Assembly (NCBI GenBank): GCA_031376425.1
Contig: JANMDR010000257.1
Span: forward strand, 1 to 6,890
DNA: 6,890 nt
Source of the DNA: JANMDR01 sp031376425
GTDB taxonomy: Bacteria; Pseudomonadota; Gammaproteobacteria; Burkholderiales; Usitatibacteraceae
Direction of reading: 5' to 3'
The notes below the pieces were generated by a model that saw only the letters and a program-made list of their open reading frames with translations, ran no database searches and had not been told where the DNA came from. Within the stretch, counting starts at the first letter, position 1; each line of letters begins with the position of its first letter. Shown piece by piece: positions 1 through 6,862 of the stretch. Both the position numbers and the translations under genes were made by a program.

Positions 1-7
1 CGCGATC

Positions 8-33
8 GTTTGTAAAATTCGATTCGTACAAAC
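8..33. repeat. Perfect inverted repeat GTTTGTA-N12-TACAAAC
   Basis: The 7-base arms are exact complements at 8-14 and 27-33, separated by 12 bases. Arm size and spacing would suit an operator for a dimeric regulator or a weak hairpin. No T-run follows, so it is not a typical intrinsic terminator. It lies at the window edge, so the gene it might serve cannot be seen, and a chance origin is possible in AT-rich DNA. Confidence 0.3.
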
Positions 34-266
34 TGGACAACTTTTACAGTTTGCCACTTTGGTCAAAAAAAATCAACGATTACATCTAACACCAAAACTA
101 AACATTAAATTATTTAACTGCTAGGTAATATTGTTCGGTTAGCCGAGTGTGTATTAAGCTACGATTATCATCTAACTCGCTACAAGTATGGCACAAACTA
201 AAGTGAATTGGTGCACGATTTAGCGATTATCTAGCAGCCCAGCTCATGCATAGGGTTTCTTCAGGG

Positions 267-283
267 TATGGTTCGAAACCATA
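267..283. other. Stem-loop resembling a tRNA T-arm
   Basis: TATGG (267-271) pairs with CCATA (279-283) around the 7-base loop TTCGAAA. On the + strand this looks like the T-stem and T-loop of a tRNA (TTCRA-type loop). The next seven bases (GGTGTTC) would need GAACACC about 60-70 bases upstream as the other half of an acceptor stem, and that is absent, so it is not an intact tRNA. On the - strand it sits about 10 bases beyond the regulator's stop codon, where it could weakly attenuate or protect the transcript end. No U-tract follows, so it is not a standard terminator. Confidence 0.3.
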
Positions 284-292
284 GGTGTTCAT

Positions 293-907
293 TCACCCCC
301 CCGCCAGTATCGTTGCCACTTCCGGCGCACTTTTCACGCCCAACTTGGCAAACACTTTGGCGCGATGTACTTCTACCGTGCGCACGCTCACATGTAGCTC
401 ATCGGCAATAATTTTATTGAGTTTGCCAGCGGCTACTTTTAACATCACTTCACGTTCGCGTTCGCTTAAAGACGCTAGCCTTGCGCGGCGTTCTTCGCCA
501 TTTTGATTTTGTACACGACTTGCGGCATCAACGGCCAAGGCTTGCTCAATCCGTTCGGCCAGCATATTGTCGGCGGTAGGTTTTTCTAAAAAATCAAACG
601 CGCCTTTTTTAAGCGCTTCTACCGCCATGGGAATATCGCCGTGACCGCTTAAAAATAATACCGGATTACTAAAGCCACGCATAAGCAAGGCATCGTGGAT
701 GGCGGCTCCTGTGAGTGGCTCCATGCGAATATCGAGCAAAAAACAACCGGGTATAGTACGCGGCGCACCGCATGTTTCTAAATACTGCAATAGCGCCTCA
801 CCGCCTGAAAATGCCTGCGTTACAAGGCTTCTTGACGATAGCAGGAAGCTAATCGCATCGCGCACTGGCTCTTCATCATCAACAATATAGACGGTTGGCA
901 GCAGCAT
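293..907 (-). CDS. FixJ-like response regulator (receiver + LuxR-type HTH)
   Basis: This is a 204-residue cytoplasmic DNA-binding response regulator, the likely phosphorylation partner of the adjacent kinase. The receiver domain (about 4-120) shows the acidic pair D10/D11, phospho-acceptor D59 in LLDIRM, switch residue S87 in LFLSGHGD, and conserved K109 in EKP. A linker leads to a LuxR/FixJ helix-turn-helix (about 144-204) with LSEREREVM near 147-155 and the recognition segment SVRTVEVHRAKV near 174-185. The whole chain has the usual length for the FixJ/DctR group. I chose the ATG at 905-907 over the in-frame ATG 75 bases upstream because the receiver starts right after it and GAGGAG lies 7 bases upstream. 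The longer version would begin inside the kinase gene. The start follows the kinase stop by one base, which implies translational coupling. The C-terminus is encoded by a run of seven G ending at TGA. The regulated genes are not identifiable here. Confidence 0.95.
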   Translation of the reverse strand: MLLPTVYIVDDEEPVRDAISFLLSSRSLVTQAFSGGEALLQYLETCGAPRTIPGCFLLDIRMEPLTGAAIHDALLMRGFSNPVLFLSGHGDIPMAVEALKKGAFDFLEKPTADNMLAERIEQALAVDAASRVQNQNGEERRARLASLSEREREVMLKVAAGKLNKIIADELHVSVRTVEVHRAKVFAKLGVKSAPEVATILAGG

Positions 908-908
908 A

Positions 909-2930
909 CTAAATCTCCTCGGCAGCTTCAATATCACTTGCCACCGGCAAGGAGAAGCTAAATTTAGCGCCAGTGTTAGCAAAACTTTTTAATACATCAG
1001 CGGCTTCAAAAGCACCACCGTGGGCTTCGATAATAGAACGGCATATTGCCAATCCCATGCCCATGCCTTCGGCTTTTGTAGAGTAAAATGGCGCAGCTAA
1101 TTGCTCCAAGGTGCGACCATCGAGGCCAGGACCATTATCAGATACCGCAATGCGCACCCATTGCGGTGCCACGACGCTTACTTCAAGGGCAATCCGTTTA
1201 TCCAAGGATTCGGCCATAAATGCATCAGCGGCATTGCGCAATAAATTGATGATGACTTGCTCAATTAATACTGCATCTATATTCAGGGGGGGCAGCGCTG
1301 CTGGTAGCGCAATTTGCAGGCTAATTTTTTTATCCTGCATTTCGCGTTTTAACAGCACTTCAGCAGCACTAATGACTTCAGCCAAATTTACCGATTCACG
1401 TTGCGGTGTGCGCCGCGTTAAGAACGCCCGAATACGCTGGACGATGCGCCCAGCGTTGGCGGATTGCTGGCCTAACCGCTCCAGCGCTGCGAGCACTACG
1501 GCATCGTCAAAACCATTGCGCTTTAAGGTATTAATCACCCCCGCGTTATAACTAGAAATTGCCATCAAGGGCTGATTTAGTTCGTGCGCCAAGGTGGATG
1601 CTACTTCACCCAACATCGTTAAGCGAGCATGGTATTGCATGGTTTGAATACGCTGTTGTTCACGCTCTTCTAATTGCCGTCGTTCGGTAATATCCAGTAT
1701 CGAGCCCATCCAGCCAATTTGTTTGCCACTGGCATCCACTAGTGGCGTTTCAAAAATCATCACCACCAAATTACGCCCGTCACGATGCCGCCAATTTGCC
1801 TGATAGCCTTCGCGCGGTGCGCCACCGGCCATATTGCGTAAATGCCGCTGCATGGTTTCTTCCATTTCATTAGGCGGCCAATAGGGCATGGGGGGCAACG
1901 AGCCAACAAGCTCACTTGAACTCCAACCGACCATTTCTTCTAGGGTACGATTTACATACACCATGCGGCCTTCAAGGTCACGCGCACGCAAGCCCACCAC
2001 CACTGAATCTTCCATAGCAGAACGCCACGCGGCTTCGGTACGCCATGCGCTTTCGGCGTGTGCCACTTCACGCATTTGCCGCCGCAACATCCACGTGGCA
2101 ATAACAATTAACAACAAAAAACCAGCCATCAACAATAGCGGCAGCGCTTGATACCACGGTGGCAAGGGCTGGCGCACAGTAAGCTCTAAAAATGCATCGG
2201 GAATTGCCGTTTCAAAGCTTAAACGATAGCGCGGGCGCACTGTATTAGTAAGAGTGCCTACGGGGAAGGTGCCACCCACGGTGTCACGGGTGCTGGCAAT
2301 TTCTTGGTCGCTACTGTCTAACAGCCGCAACTCATATTTACGCGCCAACCACCATGGCGTTTGTTGCTGCAAAAGAGCGGCGGGTGAATAGCGCACAATT
2401 AAATTACCCCCAGCGCGTGTAGCATTTAGTGGTGCCAGCAAATGAGATGAAAGCCCGCGTGATTCCAAATTATTGGGCTGCAAACCCTTGGCCAATCCCT
2501 TGGGATTTAGCATCGGCTTCTCAGCCTGCGGCGGCAGGTGCGCGACCACACGATTTTGCGCATCTAACCAAGAAATAGATTGCCAAAAGCGCTGCAAACC
2601 CGCAGTTACGTCTTTATTCACCGCGAAACTATCCGGCGTCATTGTGGCTGCCGCCACGCTGGACGCGAGCAATTGCAACTGTTCATTTTCTGATTCTAAT
2701 CGTGTACGCAATTGCACTTCTAGCGATAACGCATCAGCAATCATGGTTTGCTGCAAGATATCTCTATCGGTCGCGTCCGAGCGCTCCAGCAGCACCATCA
2801 CCACACCCACAAAACCTAAAGAGAGCAGGAGCGGTAATACCCAAAGTGCGCGCAGCAATGCCGCGCGCTGTGAAGGCTGCGGCAGTTGATTACGTGCCGG
2901 CGTGTAGGTAGATAATGCTGACTTTGACAT
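909..2930 (-). CDS. Membrane-bound PAS sensor histidine kinase, DctS/FixL-like
   Basis: This 673-residue inner-membrane kinase senses a signal and phosphorylates the regulator encoded one base downstream. A basic N-terminus precedes a transmembrane segment at about 29-48. An extracytoplasmic sensor region of about 210 residues follows, then a second transmembrane segment at about 262-282 and a charged RRQMRE stop-transfer. A PAS/PAC domain spans about 300-418 (PAC end GSILDITERR), followed by a short coiled linker. The dimerisation/phosphoacceptor H-box is TLAHELNQPL with H449. The ATPase domain has N-box NLLRNAADA (N566), G1 DNGPGL (598-603), F-box PFYSTK (614-619) and G2 GMGMGL (622-627). 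All catalytic boxes are intact. The TM-sensor-TM-PAS-HATPase order and FixJ-type partner match DctS-like kinases for C4-dicarboxylates, but the ligand is not readable from the sequence, so no symbol is given. The ATG at 2928-2930 has no strong Shine-Dalgarno, yet the membrane topology supports it. Confidence 0.95.
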   Translation of the reverse strand: MSKSALSTYTPARNQLPQPSQRAALLRALWVLPLLLSLGFVGVVMVLLERSDATDRDILQQTMIADALSLEVQLRTRLESENEQLQLLASSVAAATMTPDSFAVNKDVTAGLQRFWQSISWLDAQNRVVAHLPPQAEKPMLNPKGLAKGLQPNNLESRGLSSHLLAPLNATRAGGNLIVRYSPAALLQQQTPWWLARKYELRLLDSSDQEIASTRDTVGGTFPVGTLTNTVRPRYRLSFETAIPDAFLELTVRQPLPPWYQALPLLLMAGFLLLIVIATWMLRRQMREVAHAESAWRTEAAWRSAMEDSVVVGLRARDLEGRMVYVNRTLEEMVGWSSSELVGSLPPMPYWPPNEMEETMQRHLRNMAGGAPREGYQANWRHRDGRNLVVMIFETPLVDASGKQIGWMGSILDITERRQLEEREQQRIQTMQYHARLTMLGEVASTLAHELNQPLMAISSYNAGVINTLKRNGFDDAVVLAALERLGQQSANAGRIVQRIRAFLTRRTPQRESVNLAEVISAAEVLLKREMQDKKISLQIALPAALPPLNIDAVLIEQVIINLLRNAADAFMAESLDKRIALEVSVVAPQWVRIAVSDNGPGLDGRTLEQLAAPFYSTKAEGMGMGLAICRSIIEAHGGAFEAADVLKSFANTGAKFSFSLPVASDIEAAEEI
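915..920 (-). promoter_or_regulatory. Ribosome binding site deciding the response-regulator start
   Basis: GAGGAG on the - strand lies within the last codons of the kinase gene (Glu-Glu before Ile-stop), 7 bases before the ATG at 905-907. It supports the 204-residue start and coupled translation of kinase and regulator. Confidence 0.8.
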
Positions 2931-3002
2931 AACAGTAGTTTAGCAAGTTCGCCAAGCCTGCTACCGGAACTACGCGAACAATCAAAGTCGCAACTTTCAT
3001 AA

Positions 3003-3030
3003 AGTATATGGTCTGGCCTGACGGTTTCCA
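3003..3030 (-). promoter_or_regulatory. Candidate sigma-70 promoter of the kinase-regulator operon
   Basis: On the - strand, TGGAAA (3025-3030, 4 of 6 to TTGACA) is followed after 16 bases by TATACT (3003-3008, 5 of 6 to TATAAT). Transcription would start near 2995 and give a leader of about 65 bases before the kinase ATG. Box quality and spacing are good. No operator was recognised. Confidence 0.55.
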
Positions 3031-3131
3031 TTGATCCGTTTCTAGGTTCAGGGCTCAGTCTTTCGTAAGATCAAGGCATCGCCACTTCAATTATGTGGTG
3101 CAAAATAGCGCGCTTTCGTGCGAAGACACAA

Positions 3132-3161
3132 TTTAATTTTATCCGCTTTTAATGCTATCTT
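3132..3161 (+). promoter_or_regulatory. Weak candidate promoter for cas13a
   Basis: TATCTT at 3156-3161 is preceded by TG at 3153-3154, an extended -10 arrangement. A poor -35 (TTTAAT, 3132-3137) lies 18 bases upstream. Transcription would begin near 3168, leaving a leader of about 58 bases. A second AT-rich box, TATATT at 3196-3201, is an alternative but lacks a fitting -35. Translation signals are also weak: only AAGA at 3216-3219 precedes the ATG at 3226. This suggests low basal expression. Confidence 0.3.
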
Positions 3162-3225
3162 GCCCATACGCTGTGCGCAAAACTAGGCAGCTCTATATAT
3201 TTTGCAATTTTAACTAAGACTTTCT

Positions 3226-6200
3226 ATGAAAATTATTCGCCCCTACGGACAAAGCCTCAATGCTAACCAAATGCGAACTTTGGTAGATAAAGAGAAAAAT
3301 ACGCATGACATCGCAGAGTTTTCAGAGCAACACAGCGAGTTGATTATTGCCCACTGGGTTTCCGTGATTGACAAAATCGTCCGTAAGCCCAAGCAATCCA
3401 ACGGTGGCAATCCTGCGGGGAGAGTAGCCGTGGCCGTCACTTTGGTTCAGTACAACCTGCGCAACATATTGGGTAATGCAGCATGGGAAGTGGTCAAAAC
3501 AAAACTTCCAGCAAATGCTGCGAGACAACCATATTTTGATGCCCTCTGGCGCTTCAAAATTCATCCCTACGGTTCTAAAAAACCTCCGCAGCCACCCTCG
3601 CCTATCCCAAATACCGAACCGAAAAAAGTACCTCATATTAAAGGACGATGGTACAGCCGCTTTCTCGGCGATATCGCACCTGAAAATGTGACGGACACAA
3701 TAGCCGCCAGTGTCATCGAAAAAATTCGCCAACATCTAGATCACAATGAATTGCGATTTGGCGAAGAAAGTGGAACGCGCCAAAATGGAAAAATCCCCGC
3801 CCAAGCAAAAAGCATTAGCGGCAACGTATTAAAGCAGCATTGGCAAAAACTAAATTGGACAGAACAAGACAAACAAGAATACGCCGTGCTTGATGTTGCG
3901 ACGGCTATTTACGGTGCAGCCAAGAAGGACGTAAACGAAAAATTTAGTGCGAAGTCGCATAAGATACAGCTCAGTCACGCGGGCAAATGCTTGTTTGAGC
4001 ATTGGGCAAAAGTCTTTAAGAATGTTGACGGCACGGTCATGACCATTGCACAAGCGCAAGCCGCGAAGCCATCGCTATTAGCCCTGCATCACGCCGTCAA
4101 AGCGTGCTACGCACGATTACTAAAGCATACACAAAAATCTGACGCCGCTTTACTCAAGACGCTCCCCAAAAGCACGGCTGAACTTTATCAATTGCTCAGT
4201 CATCAAGCTGAAAATCGTGACCTCGCCAGCTTGGTGCAATTGGGCAAAGTGCTGTATTACCGCGATGCAGAGAAAGAAACCGTTGATCTTGCCAAAAGCC
4301 GTTTCTGGGGCAGTGATGGGCAAGCCAAAATCAAACGCGCCGAAGCCTTTGTGCGCGTCTGGCGGCATGTGATTGGGCAGGCTAATTTGACGTTGGCGGC
4401 ATGGGCATCGATGAAGATGCCGTTCGAGAGCGATATTCTCGGCACAAGCAAGCACATTCAAGCGGCGATCGCGCCGGATAGTTTTGATGCGGCCTTGTTT
4501 GATAAAAACACCGCCTTAGTCTTCGGCAACGATGCCGATTTCTTCACTGGGAACGATGACCAGCGCAAGACCACGCTGCAATCCGCGATTGGCGGCATGA
4601 TTGACTTACGCAATGCTGCCTTTCACTTCAAAGAGCGCGATACGTTTCTAAAGGTGCTGAAAGATAAATTACCCAAAACAACCCTCAACATGGCCTGCAT
4701 CGAAAAGTTGTGGGATGCTGCAACAAAAAAACGCACAGCCCGCCTGCTTGCTACCTTGCAAGGCTCTCACGCCCCACACTACTTCACGCAAGAACAAATG
4801 CGGGCTCTCATCAATGCAATAACTGCTGATAATCACTCGCACCTACCGCTACCACGGTTCTCGCGCGTGCTTGAGCGGCACGGCAATATCCGGTCAAATG
4901 GCCTGCCACCCACGGCCAACCGTAACGATCTCGAACAAAACCCCGCCCAAAAATGCCAATACATCACCTTAAAACTCGTCTATGAGCGCGCTTTCCGTCC
5001 ATGGTTAGAGCAAGCTAGTACAGCACAATTGAATGAGTGGATAACCGCCGCGCTCAAACGTACCACCGAGCAGGCCAAAAAAATGAACGCCAAAGGCGAT
5101 CTCGATAAACAACTGCTCATCAGCGCGCGTGCCGAAGCCTTGCCACGCCCCAAAGCAGAAGAAGATATCCGCCAATTTTTCTTTGACTTATCTGCCGCCA
5201 CCGCCAGCGAAATGCGCGTCCAGCGTGGCTACGAAAGTGACGCCGAAAAAGCGCAAGAGCAAGCCGAATACATTGATGAATTGCTCTGCGATGTCGTGGC
5301 CTTGGCCTTTCAGGCCTATCTTGGCAAGCAACAATTTGGCTGGCTGCTCGCATTAAAGCCCGATCTCGCCTTGCCACAAGCGCCGCTGTGCGCGATTGAA
5401 CAGTTTCAGATACCCGAAAGCAGTAGTGCCGCCCACCCTTGGCAGCAGGCGTTGTACTTCCTGCTACATCTCATGCCTGTCGGCGAAGTCTCGCAACTGC
5501 TGCATCAATTGGCGAAATGGGAGATCACCGCAGGCAGAGTCACGGCCTTGGCGGCAGACGAAAAAACGCTCTTGGAAGCCCTGCAATACACGCTAAAGCT
5601 TTACCTCGACATGCACGACAGCCACTACACCAGCACCGAGACAGATGGCAAATCCATGCCTAAAGTAGAGAAAGAGACGCTCAATGCCTTTGTGGATTTT
5701 TATGAAAATAAAGCCGCGTTTGATTTAGCCTTTCCTGAGCAGGGCGATAGCGGTGCCGGTGCACAGTACCTGCCGCAGCGCGGCTTGCGGGAGATTCGCC
5801 GTTTTGGGCATATCCCTGTGCTCAAGGCGCTGGTGGGGCAGCATAAGATAACCCTCGCTACCGTTGATGTTTGCCTGAATGGGGAAAAAATCTCGGAAGG
5901 CAAAACCCAATCGCCCATCGCAGCGGCACAACAGCAGCGAGAAGCGTTGCACAAAAAATGGGCGCTAAAAAGAGACTTTACGGATAACGATTGCCGTCAA
6001 TACTGCGACGCATTACAAAAGGTCATCAAACACCGTCACGCCGCCAGCCAAAGCCGACTTGTTGATCACGTTGCCTCACACCGTATTGTGCTGAAAGTAC
6101 TTGCAAGGCTGGTAGACTTTTCCGGGATGTATGAGCGTGACCTCACGTTTGTCACCTTGGCACTTTTGCACGACCAGAGTGTGACGAGAGATAACTTCTT

Positions 6201-6810
6201 CACGACAAAAGGTCGGGACAAATTCGACAAGGGGCAAATTTTTGAGGCATTGGACAATTGCAACACCACACATGACGACACAAAAGATGTCTTGAACAAA
6301 TTAACGACACACATTGCCTATCAGAAAGACAGCAGCAAAAGAAAGACACGAAATAACCTCGCCCATTTCAACATGCTACAAAGCAGCGCTGGGCAATTGA
6401 AGACACCACTCAACTTAACCGATTGGATCAACCACACACGCGACCTCGTGGCCTATGACCGCAAGCTGAAAAACGCAGTAACAAAAGCGGTGCAGGAGCT
6501 GCTCAGGCGTGAAGGCATTGACCTTGAATGGCAAATGGGCAGCGACCACAAACTATCGCAAGCGACACTGCGCGTGCGGTCGGCAAGTCACTTAGGCGGC
6601 AAAAAACTGGAGCAGAACACCCCGATTGCGGAGAACCTGCATTCTCAGCAATTGGTGAAAATATTAGCCGGCGCATTTGGTGGTACGGTCAAGCCAAGCA
6701 ATGATGTCAGCACATTGCAACTCAGCACCATCAATTGGCAATCACAGCAGCAAAAATTCAAAAAAAAGGAGTATGCTAACGCGCCACAGCGCCCGAATCG
6801 CCCCAAATAA
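3226..6810 (+). CDS. cas13a: Type VI-A CRISPR effector Cas13a (C2c2), RNA-guided RNase
   Basis: Cas13a processes pre-crRNA, binds crRNA-complementary RNA, and then cleaves target and bystander RNA in the cytoplasm. This 1194-residue protein has the family's length and its two-HEPN layout. HEPN1 carries LRNAAFHF with R462 and H467. HEPN2 carries TRNNLAHFN with R1042 and H1047. Both are canonical R-x4-H RNase motifs, and their positions are close to those I recall for Leptotrichia buccalis Cas13a (472/477 and 1048/1053). By analogy with solved structures: N-terminal domain about 1-170 (with a proline-rich linker near 118-135), Helical-1 about 170-360, HEPN1 first half about 360-510, Helical-2 about 510-735, HEPN1 second half about 735-800 (ALYFLLHLMP, LLHQLAKWE), linker about 800-930, HEPN2 about 930-1110, then a short basic tail. 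Blocks such as WVSVIDKIVRKP, HPYG, RVQRGYESD and AYDRKLKNAV recall Rhodobacter capsulatus Cas13a, from memory. Unlike my recollection of that protein, there is no long C-terminal extension. HEPN motifs at mid-protein and near the C-terminus exclude Cas13b. The ATG chosen starts just before N-terminal homology. The gene is intact, without frameshift. Confidence 0.95.
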   Translation: MKIIRPYGQSLNANQMRTLVDKEKNTHDIAEFSEQHSELIIAHWVSVIDKIVRKPKQSNGGNPAGRVAVAVTLVQYNLRNILGNAAWEVVKTKLPANAARQPYFDALWRFKIHPYGSKKPPQPPSPIPNTEPKKVPHIKGRWYSRFLGDIAPENVTDTIAASVIEKIRQHLDHNELRFGEESGTRQNGKIPAQAKSISGNVLKQHWQKLNWTEQDKQEYAVLDVATAIYGAAKKDVNEKFSAKSHKIQLSHAGKCLFEHWAKVFKNVDGTVMTIAQAQAAKPSLLALHHAVKACYARLLKHTQKSDAALLKTLPKSTAELYQLLSHQAENRDLASLVQLGKVLYYRDAEKETVDLAKSRFWGSDGQAKIKRAEAFVRVWRHVIGQANLTLAAWASMKMPFESDILGTSKHIQAAIAPDSFDAALFDKNTALVFGNDADFFTGNDDQRKTTLQSAIGGMIDLRNAAFHFKERDTFLKVLKDKLPKTTLNMACIEKLWDAATKKRTARLLATLQGSHAPHYFTQEQMRALINAITADNHSHLPLPRFSRVLERHGNIRSNGLPPTANRNDLEQNPAQKCQYITLKLVYERAFRPWLEQASTAQLNEWITAALKRTTEQAKKMNAKGDLDKQLLISARAEALPRPKAEEDIRQFFFDLSAATASEMRVQRGYESDAEKAQEQAEYIDELLCDVVALAFQAYLGKQQFGWLLALKPDLALPQAPLCAIEQFQIPESSSAAHPWQQALYFLLHLMPVGEVSQLLHQLAKWEITAGRVTALAADEKTLLEALQYTLKLYLDMHDSHYTSTETDGKSMPKVEKETLNAFVDFYENKAAFDLAFPEQGDSGAGAQYLPQRGLREIRRFGHIPVLKALVGQHKITLATVDVCLNGEKISEGKTQSPIAAAQQQREALHKKWALKRDFTDNDCRQYCDALQKVIKHRHAASQSRLVDHVASHRIVLKVLARLVDFSGMYERDLTFVTLALLHDQSVTRDNFFTTKGRDKFDKGQIFEALDNCNTTHDDTKDVLNKLTTHIAYQKDSSKRKTRNNLAHFNMLQSSAGQLKTPLNLTDWINHTRDLVAYDRKLKNAVTKAVQELLRREGIDLEWQMGSDHKLSQATLRVRSASHLGGKKLEQNTPIAENLHSQQLVKILAGAFGGTVKPSNDVSTLQLSTINWQSQQQKFKKKEYANAPQRPNRPK
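4609..4626 (+). other. HEPN1 catalytic motif of Cas13a (R462-x4-H467)
   Basis: The codons for RNAAFH lie in a helix-rich context (GGMIDLRNAAFHFKERD). This is the first half of the composite HEPN nuclease site. Arg and His are both present and the second residue is Asn, as is common in active Cas13 and other HEPN RNases, so target cleavage should be retained. Confidence 0.9.
6349..6366 (+). other. HEPN2 catalytic motif of Cas13a (R1042-x4-H1047)
   Basis: The codons for RNNLAH are followed by FNML. This resembles the RNYIAHFNY-type second HEPN signature that I know from Cas13a proteins and is the more subfamily-specific of the two motifs. It is the main reason for choosing VI-A over VI-B, VI-C or VI-D. 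It is intact. Confidence 0.9.
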
Positions 6811-6862
6811 TGTTGACGAAATTGATGAAAAGCCAATCGCCTTAAGCATTTACGCGGAAGCT
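6811..6862 (+). promoter_or_regulatory. Putative short CRISPR leader with a TTGACG box
   Basis: This 52-base gap lies between the cas13a stop codon and the putative first repeat. TTGACG at 6813-6818 is 5 of 6 to a -35 box and TTGATG at 6822-6827 is a weaker one. No good -10 lies 16-18 bases downstream; the AT-rich segment TTAAGCATTTA at 6842-6852 is the nearest option. No cas13a terminator hairpin is present, so the array could also be transcribed by read-through from cas13a. Confidence 0.35.

Larger units (their letters stand above)
1..292. other. Non-coding AT-rich flank downstream of the response regulator
   Basis: No convincing coding sequence is visible on either strand. The stretch is AT-rich compared with the genes to its right. 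It contains a perfect 7-base inverted repeat (8-14 and 27-33), three copies of a degenerate element of about 15 bases (76-90, 161-176, 224-235), and a short stem-loop at 267-283 just past the regulator's stop codon. No CRISPR repeat, complete tRNA or insertion-sequence end was recognised. It may hold the promoter region of a gene lying to the left, but I cannot place one. Confidence 0.6.
2931..3225. other. Divergent intergenic region between kinase operon and cas13a
   Basis: These 295 bases separate two divergent transcription units. They contain a good candidate promoter for the kinase operon and a weaker one for cas13a. The cas13a-proximal part (about 3101-3225) is markedly AT-rich. No repeat matching the partial CRISPR repeat at the right end was found here, so the array appears to lie only downstream of cas13a. 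No small gene with convincing initiation signals is visible. Confidence 0.7.

Noticed and set aside
189..205. TGGCAC at 189-194 as the -24 element of a sigma-54 promoter
   Set aside because: The required GC-containing -12 element (TTGC-like) is missing at the proper spacing.
216..290. Intact tRNA on the + strand ending after the T-arm-like hairpin
   Set aside because: No complementary acceptor strand (GAACACC) and no convincing anticodon or D arm could be found upstream.
293..982. Longer 229-residue version of the response regulator
   Set aside because: The extra 25 residues lie inside the kinase gene and have no domain role, while the ATG at 905-907 has GAGGAG correctly spaced.
2816..3031. 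71-codon ORF on the - strand overlapping the kinase start
   Set aside because: It overlaps the kinase N-terminus in another frame and begins upstream of the predicted transcription start. It has no ribosome binding site and no recognisable domain.
3109..3122. GC-rich stem-loop CGCGC-TTTC-GTGCG as an intrinsic terminator
   Set aside because: On the + strand no T-run follows directly. On the - strand one pair becomes an A-C mismatch. No upstream gene in either direction needs a terminator there.
5120..5377. Antisense and out-of-frame ORFs within cas13a (this one and others of 60-140 codons)
   Set aside because: They are shadows of the real frame: they overlap its full coding region, have low-complexity or Arg/Ala/Cys-rich translations, and lack initiation signals.
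3226..6810. Assignment of the effector to Cas13b or Cas13d
   Set aside because: Cas13b has HEPN motifs near both termini and Cas13d is about 930 residues long. Here the motifs are at 462-467 and 1042-1047 of 1194 residues, and the partial repeat resembles VI-A repeats.
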